64,000 bases of DNA from Murimonas intestini (GCA_003148945.1 QGGY01000019.1:44050-108049); one strand, 5' to 3'. Shown: positions 17,382 to 27,597, counted from the stretch's first letter. Notes: generated by a model from the sequence alone, not told the origin. Translations and numbers: made by a program.

Positions 17382-19159
17382 AAAGAAAATATTTTCTCCA
17401 CAAATTTATCAGATATTTTCTCCTTTTCAGCCTTCCCATACTTTTTATGGGAATTATGCTCTGTGTTTACTGTTCCGTCAAAATCAAAGACGATATTAAT
17501 CTCCAGGCACAAAGCACCTTCCACACAGGTACACGGCTGATGGAAGAGATCATGCAGACAGGGGATGATACTGCTGCCATGTTTAATAACAACTCCACTG
17601 TGTCCCTGTCCCTCTATAAGATCCTGAACCGCAGTTCACTGAATTATAAAGAATATGTGGTCAGAAGCGTCGTATTTTCCATTCTCGAAAACGCCAGGTC
17701 CAGCAACAGCCTCGTTGAATCCGTATATATATACCTTAACAATAGCCAGGGGAATTATTTCCAGACTGATAAAAAGACAGTGGCTCTCTCAGATTCTCCA
17801 GACCAGGAGTGGCTGGATATATTTAATAAGACGGATAGCTCCACCCAGAAATGGGTGGTCAGAAGAAAAATAAAGAATTATGAATTTGAAAACTCTCACG
17901 AATGTGTGTCGATCTTCAGAAGGATCAAAAACTATGATGGAGTACTTGTTATCAATTTAAATGCATCAGCCCTGTCCAGTCTGCTCTCCTCAATTGAAAA
18001 CTATGCCAATGAAGCAGTTCTGGTGGCTGACGGGGACGGACAGATACTGTTCTCCAATCCTAATGCAGCCCTGATGGACTCCGGCTCCTGCACAGATTTC
18101 ATAGGTCAGATGGACATAAAAGCAGGTTCTGCTGACAGCTTTTTAAGTACAGTCCGTTATGAGGGGCGCAGGTATATCATGACAAAATTTTATTCTTCAG
18201 GATACGGCCTTTATTTTCTGTCACTTGTACCAGTAAAAGATATCTATCAGCTGCTGTATCAGATCATCTTTTCTGTCCTTCTTGGCATCCTTATGGCGGC
18301 AGTATTCTGTCTGTTATTCAGTTTTTATCTCACAAACAAAAATTTCCGCCAGATTGAAGATCTGATCGAAATCCTGAGTGCTGCGGAGGCAGGCACATAT
18401 ACCTCCTCCCTACCCGGATTTTGCTATGAAAATGCCAGAAAGCTGGATGAGTACAACCTGATCCTCAATCAGGTCATTCACACTTATGTCCGCAACAATG
18501 CACTCACTATGGAGCTGAAAGAGGCTGAGCTGCGCAAGACACTTCTGGAGCTGAAATCTCTCCAGCTGCAGATAAACCCTCATTTTTTCTTCAACACTCT
18601 TCAGTCAGTAGACATGGAGATCATGAAAAAGGAAGGCTACGGCTCACCTGCCAGCCAGCTGATAGAGAATCTTTCCGGTATTCTCCGCTATGCCCTGGAA
18701 GACTCTTCTTCCCCTGTCACACTCAGGGAAGAGATACAGTCCTGCAAGGATTATTTTGCTATTCAGCAGTTCCATTATCCGGGCCGTATTGCCCTGTTGT
18801 GGGATTATGACGGTGAAGTTTTAGATTTCTCCGTGCTCCGGCTGCTGTTTCAGCCTCTTGTGGAAAACAGCATCCATTACAGTATCCTCACTCCCCGGGA
18901 TACATGTGTCATCAGGATCAAAATATACCTCAGGAAGAACCGTCTGTATTTCCATGTTCTGGATACCGGAGCAGGAATGTCAAAACAAAAGCTCAGTGAC
19001 CTGAGACAGTCACTGGATTCACCTGAGGGACAGAAGCGCGGCATAGGAGTGAAGAACACCCATAAACGCCTGATCCTCTCCTATCCCGGCAATAAAGGGC
19101 TGACCGTCATCAGCCGGGAAGGGAAAGGGACATGCGTCAGCTTCTCCATACCTGTTTAG
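17378..19159 (+). CDS. Sensor histidine kinase, YesM type
   Basis: Membrane kinase of 593 residues. Helix 1 is near residues 12-32 and helix 2 near 290-312 (VLLGILMAAVFCLLFSFYL), with an extracytoplasmic sensor between them. The His_kinase domain shows 'QINPHFFFNTLQ' (phosphoacceptor His) and the ATPase domain 'LDTGAGMSKQKL' and 'RGIGVKNTHKRL'. It overlaps the response regulator gene by 4 bp. YesM-type kinases sense sugars or cell-wall fragments through the outer domain, sometimes via the binding protein of the neighbouring importer. Its last bases overlap the convergent amidohydrolase gene by 4 bp. Confidence 0.9.
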   Translation: MKRKYFLHKFIRYFLLFSLPILFMGIMLCVYCSVKIKDDINLQAQSTFHTGTRLMEEIMQTGDDTAAMFNNNSTVSLSLYKILNRSSLNYKEYVVRSVVFSILENARSSNSLVESVYIYLNNSQGNYFQTDKKTVALSDSPDQEWLDIFNKTDSSTQKWVVRRKIKNYEFENSHECVSIFRRIKNYDGVLVINLNASALSSLLSSIENYANEAVLVADGDGQILFSNPNAALMDSGSCTDFIGQMDIKAGSADSFLSTVRYEGRRYIMTKFYSSGYGLYFLSLVPVKDIYQLLYQIIFSVLLGILMAAVFCLLFSFYLTNKNFRQIEDLIEILSAAEAGTYTSSLPGFCYENARKLDEYNLILNQVIHTYVRNNALTMELKEAELRKTLLELKSLQLQINPHFFFNTLQSVDMEIMKKEGYGSPASQLIENLSGILRYALEDSSSPVTLREEIQSCKDYFAIQQFHYPGRIALLWDYDGEVLDFSVLRLLFQPLVENSIHYSILTPRDTCVIRIKIYLRKNRLYFHVLDTGAGMSKQKLSDLRQSLDSPEGQKRGIGVKNTHKRLILSYPGNKGLTVISREGKGTCVSFSIPV

Positions 19160-20211
19160 GATAAAGGCTGCGCGATCTTATATATATTCTCTGCGTTCTT
19201 GCCTGTGATCAGTTCCTTTTCCTCTTCAGAAATATCCAGCTTCTGTATAAAATCAATGCCCTCTGTGAGCCATTCCTGCCTCACCGGGTAGGATGTGCCG
19301 AAAATGATATGGTCAGCTCCCAGGATCTTTACAGCGCATTCCAGCAGATCCTTTCCCCAGGGCTGCGCATGGGACAATTCATAATAAATGTTATCCCTGA
19401 TCTGGTCACAGTAACGGTTTGTATCAGTGTCAAACCGTTTTACTGTATCCTCCGACACAGCAGGTGTCTTGCGGAACATACTGTCACGGTAGGCAAAGAA
19501 AGAGCCTCCCAGCATGGAGTGGACCAGTTTCAGGTTCGGGCACTCATCAAACAGCCCGCCAAAAACTTCTCTTGCAATGGCAGTTGTCTGGTCTGCACAC
19601 CGTCCATAGGACCTGCGCAGATTATTATACTCATAGATGGAGGAATAATCTGCCGGGACGGGGGAATGGTGCACATAAACGGGCAGGTTCAGCTCATTCA
19701 CACTGCGGAAGAACGGGCGGAAGGATTCATGGTCCAGATACCGTTTCCCGTAATGCGAAGAGATCTGCACACCAGTCATACCAAGTTCCTTAACACAGCG
19801 TTCCAGCTCATAGATCCCCTCTTTTCCCGCAAGAGGAGGCACCGCTGCCAGAGCTGCCAGACGTCCGTTGCTTCTCTTTACATGCTCTGCCATGCCGTCG
19901 TTAAATTTTCTGCATAGCTCCATACTCAGCCATGCGTGGCAGCAGGGTATCTTCAGGAGAGCCTTGTCCACCCCTGCCTTATCCATATCTGCCAGCTGCT
20001 GCTCCAGAATATATTCTCCCTGTACATAGTTCAGGTTCTGATATCCCTTTGGTTCCTCGATAACCACCTGTTTTTTGTCTGTTCCGGGTATCTGCTCGCA
20101 CTTCCCCCAGATATCCAGGTCATTGGGGATACAGTGCATAAATTCACTCATCAGGTCCTCATCGGTAAATAATGCCTCAGGTATCCAGTACATATTTGCA
20201 TCTATTATCAT
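19156..20211 (-). CDS. Amidohydrolase family protein (amidohydrolase_2, TIM barrel)
   Basis: Metal-dependent hydrolase or decarboxylase of 351 residues. The start 'MIIDANMYWIPEALF' replaces the usual D-x-H strand with DANMYW, so the first HxH metal pair may be altered. Further along are 'GVQISSHYGKRYLDHESF', 'LPVYVHHSPVPADYS', 'LKLVHSMLGGSFFAY' and 'HIIFGTSYPVRQEW', matching the His and Asp ligand strands of the family. AAAGGAG lies before the ATG. It is the last gene of the Opp-type operon, 12 bp after the esterase/MBL fusion, and may process the imported compound. Substrate unknown. Confidence 0.8.
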   Translation of the reverse strand: MIIDANMYWIPEALFTDEDLMSEFMHCIPNDLDIWGKCEQIPGTDKKQVVIEEPKGYQNLNYVQGEYILEQQLADMDKAGVDKALLKIPCCHAWLSMELCRKFNDGMAEHVKRSNGRLAALAAVPPLAGKEGIYELERCVKELGMTGVQISSHYGKRYLDHESFRPFFRSVNELNLPVYVHHSPVPADYSSIYEYNNLRRSYGRCADQTTAIAREVFGGLFDECPNLKLVHSMLGGSFFAYRDSMFRKTPAVSEDTVKRFDTDTNRYCDQIRDNIYYELSHAQPWGKDLLECAVKILGADHIIFGTSYPVRQEWLTEGIDFIQKLDISEEEKELITGKNAENIYKIAQPLS

Positions 20212-20223
20212 CGCTCTTCTCCT

Positions 20224-22287
20224 TTAAACCGGTATTTCTGCAAATACCTTTCTCACGTCATATATTACCTTAAGGCCTGCATGATCCATAACTCTCCTGA
20301 ACGGAAACTCTGCCGGATCATCCTGATGCCTGTCAGGTGCATGGGGCAGACGTCTGTCATAGATCACCTGTCCGGATGCCGCCTCCTGATCCGTGTCCGC
20401 CGGCCTCTGTTTTCCGGGCGTCTCCAGTGGTCTGCCCTCATGTCCTGCCAATATATAATCCATATTTTCCGCCAGACGGTCCATGAAGCCTGCATCTGTC
20501 ACTCCAGGCCCTGTACATAAAAGCCTGATCTCATCTCTGTGCTCCTGCAGGCGTTTTAAATGATTTCTGAACGCTTCCACACTTCCGTTCATAGATTTTC
20601 CAAAAGGCATTCCCAGTTCATCTCCGCAGAATAATATCCCTTCTTTATTATCCAGAAAAGCCAGGCTCCCTGCAGCATGATCCGGTATCTTAAATGTCAC
20701 CAGGTCCCGCCCGCCCAAATGGAAGGTGTACCCCTCATCAATGACCTCCACCGGATAATCTCTGGGAAACTCTATCCCTTCAAAGCTGGGGAAGGGGATT
20801 GTTGCCAGTTCTTTTGTCTCCGCAGACATATAAGCGCAGTCAAAATAACAGTTATTGGCAGTATGGTCAAAGTGGTCATGAGTATTGGCAATACGCCTGA
20901 CCGGCTTGTCTGTCAGACTCTGGCAGTATGCCCTGATATTGCCGCAGCCGTATCCTGAATCGATCATAAGCGCTTCATCTTCCCCTTCCACCAGATATGA
21001 GTAGTCCCCATCACTTAAGATCCGCCATGTTCCGGGTGCAACCAGCTCTGACTGGTAATAGGGCACATCCATGGGTGTGAGGGTACCGTCTTCATTCTTA
21101 AGCATCACATCATGCCTGCATGAAAAATCAATAGGATTCCGGCACTGGGAAAACAGCCAGTCATGGATTGCTTCCAGCCCATATGCATGGACCCAGGTAT
21201 TCACATGACATGCTCCGGGAAATACATCTGCACCCTCAGGCAGCACACTGTCTTTTTCATACCAGGTAAAAATAATATTGCAGCCCTTCTGCACGATACG
21301 ACGCATAGCGGCATTCTGCTCTTCTTCCGGCATCCTGGCATCCACAGAGCCTCTGCTTACACGCCCGCCCTCCTGTTCGATCCTTTCCATGCACGCACCC
21401 ATTACAGGGAATGCCTTCTCGTCCTTTTCTGAGACAAGGATCCATATATTTTCTTTTTTAACTGCTCCCATGGTATCAGGATTCCACTGGCCGGCAACCA
21501 GGAAACAGCCGGCAAAAAAACCGGGATTCCTGATCAGCAGTTCACATAACATCATACAGCCCATGGACTGGCCTGTTCCATATATCCTCTTTTCATCGAC
21601 CGGAAAGACTGTGAGCAGATGTTTCACAAGCTCTGTCACAGCATCCGCCTCCCAAGTCACTGTAAAATCATCCTCCGCTGTTTTAGAAGGAAACTGCGGC
21701 GCCAGCACAAAACACGGATGGCGCTTCTGTTCCTCCGTCTGGGCCCAGACGGCCGCACCATTCCCCTGTGCCAGAGGTGCACACACGTCATCTGAGCAGG
21801 AGCCTGCATCATGCATAAACAGCACCAGCGGCAGCTTATGTCCCGCAGCGCTCCCCTGGGGGATATACAGGTTATAATTCAGTTTCTTATCTGTGCCCGG
21901 CACTTCAAAAGTATACTCCCTAAATTCGTCCGCCGTCAGATTAATTGTTCTGCTGCTTATATACCATCTGCCCCCTGTCTTTACTTTCACACGGGCTGCC
22001 GCAACACATGTCCTGGCCTTTCTTCCTCTTCCCGTCATCCTGCAGGTTTTGGCATCCGGATCATCCGGTGAGAGTTCCAGCACTGCAAAGCTGCCATTGT
22101 CTGACGGTTTTCCCGCCATCCCGGCTTCACTCACGTAAGCGTCTGTTATAGTACGGCCCTCCACCTCAAAATCTTCCATTTTAATATCATTATTACTTAA
22201 TTCCCTGTCATAATGCAGCACAGCTGCCACAGTCTTCTGTCCGTCTCCATATATCCTTGTTACGGCTGCTGCTTCTAAAAGTTCCAT
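20224..22287 (-). CDS. Fusion of alpha/beta-hydrolase (esterase) and metallo-beta-lactamase domains
   Basis: Cytoplasmic protein of 687 residues (start at 22287, where AGAGAGGAG is correctly spaced; a GTG 24 bp upstream is possible). Residues 1-120 form a beta-rich N-domain; about 130-390 are an esterase domain of the PHB-depolymerase/feruloyl-esterase kind with nucleophile Ser241 in 'GTGQSMGCMM'. Residues about 410-630 are a metallo-beta-lactamase domain with the zinc motif 'HDHFDH' (470-475), His538 in 'IPDHAAGS' and Asp556 in 'FCGDELG'. The usual last ligand region 'PGH' reads 'PGV', so one zinc ligand may be missing. It lies between the ceramidase-like and amidohydrolase genes. The two active sites suggest two consecutive ester or lactone hydrolyses. 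Confidence 0.8.
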   Translation of the reverse strand: MELLEAAAVTRIYGDGQKTVAAVLHYDRELSNNDIKMEDFEVEGRTITDAYVSEAGMAGKPSDNGSFAVLELSPDDPDAKTCRMTGRGRKARTCVAAARVKVKTGGRWYISSRTINLTADEFREYTFEVPGTDKKLNYNLYIPQGSAAGHKLPLVLFMHDAGSCSDDVCAPLAQGNGAAVWAQTEEQKRHPCFVLAPQFPSKTAEDDFTVTWEADAVTELVKHLLTVFPVDEKRIYGTGQSMGCMMLCELLIRNPGFFAGCFLVAGQWNPDTMGAVKKENIWILVSEKDEKAFPVMGACMERIEQEGGRVSRGSVDARMPEEEQNAAMRRIVQKGCNIIFTWYEKDSVLPEGADVFPGACHVNTWVHAYGLEAIHDWLFSQCRNPIDFSCRHDVMLKNEDGTLTPMDVPYYQSELVAPGTWRILSDGDYSYLVEGEDEALMIDSGYGCGNIRAYCQSLTDKPVRRIANTHDHFDHTANNCYFDCAYMSAETKELATIPFPSFEGIEFPRDYPVEVIDEGYTFHLGGRDLVTFKIPDHAAGSLAFLDNKEGILFCGDELGMPFGKSMNGSVEAFRNHLKRLQEHRDEIRLLCTGPGVTDAGFMDRLAENMDYILAGHEGRPLETPGKQRPADTDQEAASGQVIYDRRLPHAPDRHQDDPAEFPFRRVMDHAGLKVIYDVRKVFAEIPV

Positions 22288-22361
22288 GGTCCGCTCCTCT
22301 CTTTGTCGCACATTTTTGCACCTTTTAACCGTTTTCTTACCCCGCCGGCCAGTTACAAGTC

Positions 22362-23627
22362 TTATATCTGCGTTTTACTTGCCGCCATGCGGTCCAGCAG
22401 TTCTGTTGCCTGCCTTGTCAATTTTTCAGCCGCCCCTCTTCCAAAAGGGGAATTCATGGCCTCATACGTGAGCCTGTCATAAGATGTGCGGTCCGCCATA
22501 TACTTGGCGCCTCCATTTACCATTGTGCACACAAGCGTATGTTCAAAAGGTGAGCATGCCTTAACTGCCAGGCCGCTGACACAGTTCAGTTCAGGCTTTA
22601 CCCCCACCAGAGCAAGCTCCCCTATGCGCATCACTTCTATCAGCACCTCTGCTTCTCCATTTGCTGTAAACGGATATTCTCTTGTTGGGTGGAGCTTTTT
22701 TAGATCCCGTTCCATCTCTTTACCGGGAACTCTGAAGGTCATCCTTCCTATCTCGGCTTCTTCCTTCACATCCTGTGATTTTATCCTGTTTGCAATATGG
22801 CAGGTTACTTCTCCCAGCATACTGCCAAGACGCTCACAGATCCCAAAGCCTTCCTCCTGGCGGTCAGTGCGGATCCGCTCACCGTATACAAATGTCTCAC
22901 TAATAGCCCTCTCTGCGGGGGCCTGATCACCTGCCGCGCCCATAAGGAAAAGCCCCACTGTCCCGCTGTCATACTGTTTTTCAATGTAGTCACTGGCAAC
23001 CCCTGCCACATCGGGAGAAACTGCTTTTCCACCTGCGCTCAGAGCAGAGCCGTCCAGGACAGACGACTGGATGCCATAATGGAACAGGATGGCCAGCGGA
23101 CTTTTATCTTCCCTGTCAAACCTCACAACTGAGACTGTCTTATCTGCAAGTCCGGGTCCTCCTTCTCCGATCCACCATCCGTCTTTTAACTCCACATCCC
23201 GGTTTGTATTAATATCGCAGTACCCTGAGCCAAATCCCGCCGTCACAGGCTGCAGTTCTGCAAATGCCTGCGCTGCCGCTTCCATGGATGCGTTGTAAAT
23301 GCACTCACGGTACTGCGCTTTTTTCTCAATTTTTTCTTCCTCTTTCAGCACGGAATCAGGCAAGAGGTGAGGGGCAGAAAATGTATGGGTCACACAGATC
23401 CAGATGCCCTCTTTTTTTACTCCATACTTTCTGGCGATCATATCCTTTAGATCCTCCGCCCCCTCATTTGGCAGGGAAGTGATCTCTATAGACAGAATCA
23501 CCAGTGTACGTCCACTTTCTATTACTAACGCCCGTGCGTTTAATGTCTTATGTACAACTGCAAAATTTTCGATTTCCAGATAATCATCCTTTAAAATAAT
23601 TTCTGATTTTCCTGCGCCTGCTCTCAT
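22362..23627 (-). CDS. Neutral/alkaline ceramidase-like hydrolase
   Basis: Protein of 421 residues resembling the N-terminal catalytic part of neutral ceramidases: 'MRAGAGKSEI', then 'LVILSIEITSLP' and the His-rich 'CVTHTFSAPHLL' (His81, His87), corresponding to the THTHSGPG metal site of the family with two changes. 'GAAGDQAPAE' further on matches the 'NxGDVSPN'-like loop. There is no signal peptide, unlike secreted ceramidases, so it is likely a cytosolic amidase/esterase with another substrate. GGAGGAAGG precedes the ATG. It follows OppF by 29 bp, so its substrate is probably brought in by the peptide-type importer. Confidence 0.7.
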   Translation of the reverse strand: MRAGAGKSEIILKDDYLEIENFAVVHKTLNARALVIESGRTLVILSIEITSLPNEGAEDLKDMIARKYGVKKEGIWICVTHTFSAPHLLPDSVLKEEEKIEKKAQYRECIYNASMEAAAQAFAELQPVTAGFGSGYCDINTNRDVELKDGWWIGEGGPGLADKTVSVVRFDREDKSPLAILFHYGIQSSVLDGSALSAGGKAVSPDVAGVASDYIEKQYDSGTVGLFLMGAAGDQAPAERAISETFVYGERIRTDRQEEGFGICERLGSMLGEVTCHIANRIKSQDVKEEAEIGRMTFRVPGKEMERDLKKLHPTREYPFTANGEAEVLIEVMRIGELALVGVKPELNCVSGLAVKACSPFEHTLVCTMVNGGAKYMADRTSYDRLTYEAMNSPFGRGAAEKLTRQATELLDRMAASKTQI

Positions 23628-23656
23628 ATCCCTTCCTCCTAACTCTTAGTGTCATG

Positions 23657-24613
23657 TCAGTTGATTTCACCCAGACGGCAGCAGGATACAAAATGATCCC
23701 TGGATATCTCCTGCAGCTTCTGGGGCTCCCTGCACTTCTCTGCCGCGTAGGGACAGCGTGCTGCAAAACGGCACCCGGGCTTTGGCTCAATAGGTGATAC
23801 GATCTCACCCTGCAGGATGATCCTCTCTTTTTTATTATGGATATCCACAGACGGAATAGCGGAAAGCAGCGCTTTCGTGTATGGGTGCCGCGGATTTTCA
23901 AACAATTCCTTTGATGTGGTGGTCTCTACCAGCTGTCCCAGATACATTACACAGATATTATCCGAGATGTGCTTTACAACAGAAAGGTCATGGGTGACAA
24001 ACATATAAGTCACACCGGACTTTTCCTGCAGATCCTGCAGGAGGTTTAATACCTGCGCCTGGATAGATACATCAAGTGCAGAGACCGGTTCATCACATAC
24101 CACGAAGGCCGGATTTAACGCCAGTGCCCGGCCGATGCCGACGCGCTGTCTTCTCCCCCCGTCCAGCTCATGGGGGTAAGCATACCGCAGGCGCTCATCC
24201 ATGCCGACCATCTCCATAATACGATCCGTTTCATCCTGAAGTTCACCTTTTTTAAATTTCCCTGTCAGTTCCAACGGTTCCCGTATTGTCTCCTCCACTG
24301 TCATACGGGGATTTAAAGATGCAAAGGGATCCTGGAATATGATCTGCATCTGTTCTCTCAGCTTGTGCATCTTGTGCTTGCCCACGTGGGTGATATCCTC
24401 CCCCTTAAATATGATCTGGCCGTCTGTACTCTCATAGAGATGGATAAGCGTGCGTCCAAGAGTGGACTTACCGCATCCGGATTCTCCCACCACACCCATT
24501 GTCTTTCCCTTTCCAATGGAAAAGGTTACATCATCAACTGCGTGAAGCATTCCCTTGGGCGTATCAAAATATTTTTTAAGATGTTTTACTTCCATTAAAG
24601 TTTCCGACATCAT
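23657..24613 (-). CDS. Oligopeptide-type ABC transporter ATP-binding protein (OppF-like)
   Basis: ATPase subunit of 318 residues. Walker A is 'GESGCGKSTLG', the signature is the unusual 'LDGGRRQRVGIGRAL' (standard: LSGGQRQR), and Walker B is 'FVVCDEPVSALD'. The C-terminal oligo_HPY extension has the Cys cluster motif 'GCRFAARCPYAAEKCRE', known to bind an iron-sulfur cluster in several Opp/Dpp ATPases. It pairs with the OppD-like subunit upstream (16 bp). Confidence 0.92.
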   Translation of the reverse strand: MMSETLMEVKHLKKYFDTPKGMLHAVDDVTFSIGKGKTMGVVGESGCGKSTLGRTLIHLYESTDGQIIFKGEDITHVGKHKMHKLREQMQIIFQDPFASLNPRMTVEETIREPLELTGKFKKGELQDETDRIMEMVGMDERLRYAYPHELDGGRRQRVGIGRALALNPAFVVCDEPVSALDVSIQAQVLNLLQDLQEKSGVTYMFVTHDLSVVKHISDNICVMYLGQLVETTTSKELFENPRHPYTKALLSAIPSVDIHNKKERIILQGEIVSPIEPKPGCRFAARCPYAAEKCREPQKLQEISRDHFVSCCRLGEIN

Positions 24614-24629
24614 AATTCTCCTTTCCGCC

Positions 24630-25640
24630 TCAGTTATGGCCCGCTCCGGGCGCCTGTACCGCTTCCATTTGACGGATGCAGCGGCAGATATGGGTTCCTC
24701 CCAGGCTTTTTAGTTCCACGGCGGCCTTTCTGCACTCTGCCGCCGCATAGGGACAGCGGGGTGCAAATGCACATCCCTCCGGCAGATTGCTGGGGTCAGG
24801 CGGCATACCCGCTATGGGTGAAAGCCGCTCTACATCAGAATTGATATCCGGCAGAGAGCCAAAGAGTCCCACCGTGTACGGATGCCACGGATGATCAAAT
24901 ATCTCTTCCCTGCTTCCGTATTCCACCACCTCACCTGCATAAACTACTGCCACGTTATCACACACCTCAGCCACGATCCCCAGGTCATGGGTGATCATGA
25001 TCATGGCTGTATTTAATTCCTGCTGCAGATTTTTAATAATATCCAGCACCTGTGCCTGAATAGTCACATCCAAAGCCGTTGTGGGCTCGTCCGCCAGAAG
25101 CAGGTCCGGGCTGCATGCCAGAGCCATGGCAATGACCACCCTCTGCTTCATTCCTCCTGAAAACTGGTGCGGATAATCCCTGTATCTGGACCCCGGTATC
25201 CCAACCATCTCCAGCATCTTTTTAGCCTTTTCTTCCGCCGCTTTCCCGGATACCTTCTCATGCAGCGCTATCCCCTCAGCGATCTGGTTCCCGATACGCA
25301 TGACAGGATTGAGCGCTGTCATTGGATCCTGGAAGATCATGGATATCTTTCTCCCCCGGATCTTCCGCATATCATCATTTGAGAGGGCCAGGATATTTTT
25401 CCCTTCCAGCAGGATTTCTCCTCCGTCCACCTGTGCAGGCGGCTCCGGCAGAATACGCAGGATCGATTTCGCTATCGTTGTCTTGCCCGCGCCTGTCTCC
25501 CCCACCAGTCCCAGTGTCTCTCCCTTTTCCAGCGAAAAGGAGACATTGTTTACCGCATGGATCACTTTACCTTCAGAAGTATAGTGAACCGTCAGATTCT
25601 TTACCTCAATAAAAGGGGTTCCCTTTTTATTTGCATTCAC
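24630..25640 (-). CDS. Oligopeptide-type ABC transporter ATP-binding protein (OppD-like)
   Basis: ATPase of 336 residues with Walker A '[12 protein letters not shown]', signature '[15 protein letters not shown]' and Walker B '[12 protein letters not shown]'. The C-terminus has '[17 protein letters not shown]', the same Cys pattern as its partner. The GTG start is used because GGAGG lies 8 nt upstream. Located between OppC and OppF, it completes the transporter. Confidence 0.92.
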   Translation of the reverse strand: MNANKKGTPFIEVKNLTVHYTSEGKVIHAVNNVSFSLEKGETLGLVGETGAGKTTIAKSILRILPEPPAQVDGGEILLEGKNILALSNDDMRKIRGRKISMIFQDPMTALNPVMRIGNQIAEGIALHEKVSGKAAEEKAKKMLEMVGIPGSRYRDYPHQFSGGMKQRVVIAMALACSPDLLLADEPTTALDVTIQAQVLDIIKNLQQELNTAMIMITHDLGIVAEVCDNVAVVYAGEVVEYGSREEIFDHPWHPYTVGLFGSLPDINSDVERLSPIAGMPPDPSNLPEGCAFAPRCPYAAAECRKAAVELKSLGGTHICRCIRQMEAVQAPGAGHN

Positions 25641-25688
25641 GATATCATCCTCCTATTTCGTAACTGTTTCGGTGTTCCCACAGTTACA

Positions 25689-26573
25689 CTATTTCTTTAG
25701 TTTCGGATCCAGTGCATCCCTCAGTCCATCTCCCAGCATGTTCAGGGACAGTACCACAAGAGCGATGGCAAGACCGGGGAACAGCACCATATGAGAATAA
25801 TCCCTCATATAAGTCCTGGCAGCTGAAAGCATGGCGCCCCACTCAGGTGTGGGCGGCTGTACGCCAAGCCCTATGTAGCTTAAAGAGGCGGCCATGAGGA
25901 TCGTATTGCCGATTCCCATTGTAACTGATACGATGATAGGTGATATGCTGTTGGGAAGTATATGTTTTATGATCAGCCGCGGCACAGAGCAGTTGATCGT
26001 CTGTGCAGCTTCCAGATATTCCATTTTTCTGACTCCCATGATAGAACCTCTGAGCAGCCTGACTGTCATAGGTATCCCCCCGATGGACAGTGCAATGACT
26101 GTATTCATAAATCCGCTGCCAAGACACGCTGAAATGGCAATAGCCAGAAGGATGCCCGGTATAGCCTGCAGGATATCTACCAGACGCATGATAACAGTGT
26201 CGGCCATGCCTCCAAAATATCCGACTACAGAGCCGATCGCCATACCTATGACAGTGGAAATGATCGTAGCCAGGAAGCCTAATGACAGAGATGCTCTGGC
26301 GCCGTAGAGCAGACGGCTGAAAATATCCCTGCCCATCTCATCTGTACCGCACAGATGCTTTAAGGACGGACCTGCAAACCTCTCCGCCATATTCATTTCG
26401 TCATAATTGTAGGGCATGATCCAGGATGACAGGATTGCCAGAAGAAATAAGATCAGGATGATCACAAAGCCGGCCATGGCAAGTTTATTTTTGCTCAGGC
26501 GCTTCATCACAAGACTGAACTGGCTCTCCTTTTTTTTACGCACTTTTACTGATACTGCTGCACTATTAGCCAT
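25689..26573 (-). CDS. Oligopeptide-type ABC transporter permease (OppC/DppC-like)
   Basis: Permease of 294 residues. The ATG at 26571-26573 has AAGGAGG upstream and overlaps the OppB stop by 8 bp; the longer reading would sit inside OppB. The start 'KRLSKNKLAMAGFVIILIL' is typical of OppC, as is 'LCGTDEMGRDIFSRLLYGAR'. The inner loop 'EYLEAAQTINCSVPRLIIKH' is the EAA motif. Confidence 0.92.
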   Translation of the reverse strand: MANSAAVSVKVRKKKESQFSLVMKRLSKNKLAMAGFVIILILFLLAILSSWIMPYNYDEMNMAERFAGPSLKHLCGTDEMGRDIFSRLLYGARASLSLGFLATIISTVIGMAIGSVVGYFGGMADTVIMRLVDILQAIPGILLAIAISACLGSGFMNTVIALSIGGIPMTVRLLRGSIMGVRKMEYLEAAQTINCSVPRLIIKHILPNSISPIIVSVTMGIGNTILMAASLSYIGLGVQPPTPEWGAMLSAARTYMRDYSHMVLFPGLAIALVVLSLNMLGDGLRDALDPKLKK

Positions 26574-27537
26574 TTGCTTTCTTCCTCCTTCTCCAGCTCT
26601 TCTGCTGCCCTTCATACTGGGCCTTGATACGCGGATCCACATATGCATAAATAACATCTACAAGAAGCATGATCAGACTGAATAAAGCTCCAAGGAACAG
26701 AACTCCTCCCATAACAATAGGATAGTCACGGTTGTTGATCGCCGAGGTGGTGTACATGCCAATACCCGGAATTGAAAATACCGACTCAATGACTACTGTC
26801 CCGCCCAGCATCATTCCCATGCCATTTCCCACTACCGTGATGATGGGGATCAGGGCATTGGGCAGCGCATGCTTATAGAGGATCTCTCTCTCAGACAACC
26901 CCTTTGCCCTGGCCGTCACAATATAATCAGAACGGATAACTTCCAGCATGCTGGACCTGGTCTGCCTTGCCTGGGAAGCGATGCCCGCAAATGCATTCGC
27001 CACGCACGGCAGTATGAAATACTGCAGCCCGCCGACGCCATACGGAGGAAGCCAGCCCAATTTTACAGCAAAGAAGAGCACCAGCATCATAGCCAGCCAG
27101 AATCCCGGTATTGATACACCCGCCAGTGCAATAACCATGCATATCCTGTCTGCCAGGCCATTCTGGTGCACTGCCGCCGTGATCCCAAGCGGAGTTCCGA
27201 TTACGATCTGCAGAAGGATACAGATAAATGCAATAGTGGCTGTGTAAGGAAGGCGGTATAATATACCGGACATGACAGACTGATTCTGAAAATAAGAATC
27301 CCCCAGATCAAAATGCAGGAAGACCTGGTTCAGATAGCTGAGAAGACGGACCATATAAGGCTGATCCAGCCCCATCTCCGCACGCTTTTCCGCGATCGCG
27401 GCAGGTGTGGCGGAGTTGCCCAGAATGGATGCCGCCGGATCTCCGGGGCAGAAATACATGATAGTAAAGATAACAATCGAAATTCCAAGCAGTACAGGAA
27501 TCATCCACAATAAACGCTTTATAATATATTTCCACAT
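26566..27537 (-). CDS. Oligopeptide-type ABC transporter permease (OppB/DppB-like)
   Basis: Permease of 323 residues starting at the ATG at 27535-27537 (AAAGGGG upstream). The start 'YIIKRLLWMIPVLLGISIVI' followed by 'YFCPGDPA' is the OppB hallmark; the EAA loop reads 'SDYIVTARAKGLSEREILYK'. It lies after the binding-protein gene, separated by a hairpin at 27574-27597 that may lower permease expression relative to the binding protein. Confidence 0.92.
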   Translation of the reverse strand: MWKYIIKRLLWMIPVLLGISIVIFTIMYFCPGDPAASILGNSATPAAIAEKRAEMGLDQPYMVRLLSYLNQVFLHFDLGDSYFQNQSVMSGILYRLPYTATIAFICILLQIVIGTPLGITAAVHQNGLADRICMVIALAGVSIPGFWLAMMLVLFFAVKLGWLPPYGVGGLQYFILPCVANAFAGIASQARQTRSSMLEVIRSDYIVTARAKGLSEREILYKHALPNALIPIITVVGNGMGMMLGGTVVIESVFSIPGIGMYTTSAINNRDYPIVMGGVLFLGALFSLIMLLVDVIYAYVDPRIKAQYEGQQKSWRRRKKANG

Positions 27538-27573
27538 AAGTATGAAAACCCCTTTCCTCTCGCGAAATGAAGG

Positions 27574-27597
27574 GAGCCTCAAAAAATTTCGAGGCTC
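27574..27597 (-). terminator. Intercistronic hairpin between binding protein and OppB
   Basis: GAGCCTC and GAGGCTC form a perfect 7-bp stem with a 10-nt A/T-rich loop. There is no long U-run after it on the minus strand, so it is more likely a partial terminator or a 3' stabiliser of the binding-protein mRNA than a full stop. Confidence 0.5.

Noticed and set aside
19309..19917. 202-residue plus-strand frame opposite the amidohydrolase
   Set aside because: Antisense shadow with low-complexity Cys/His-rich translation and no domain.
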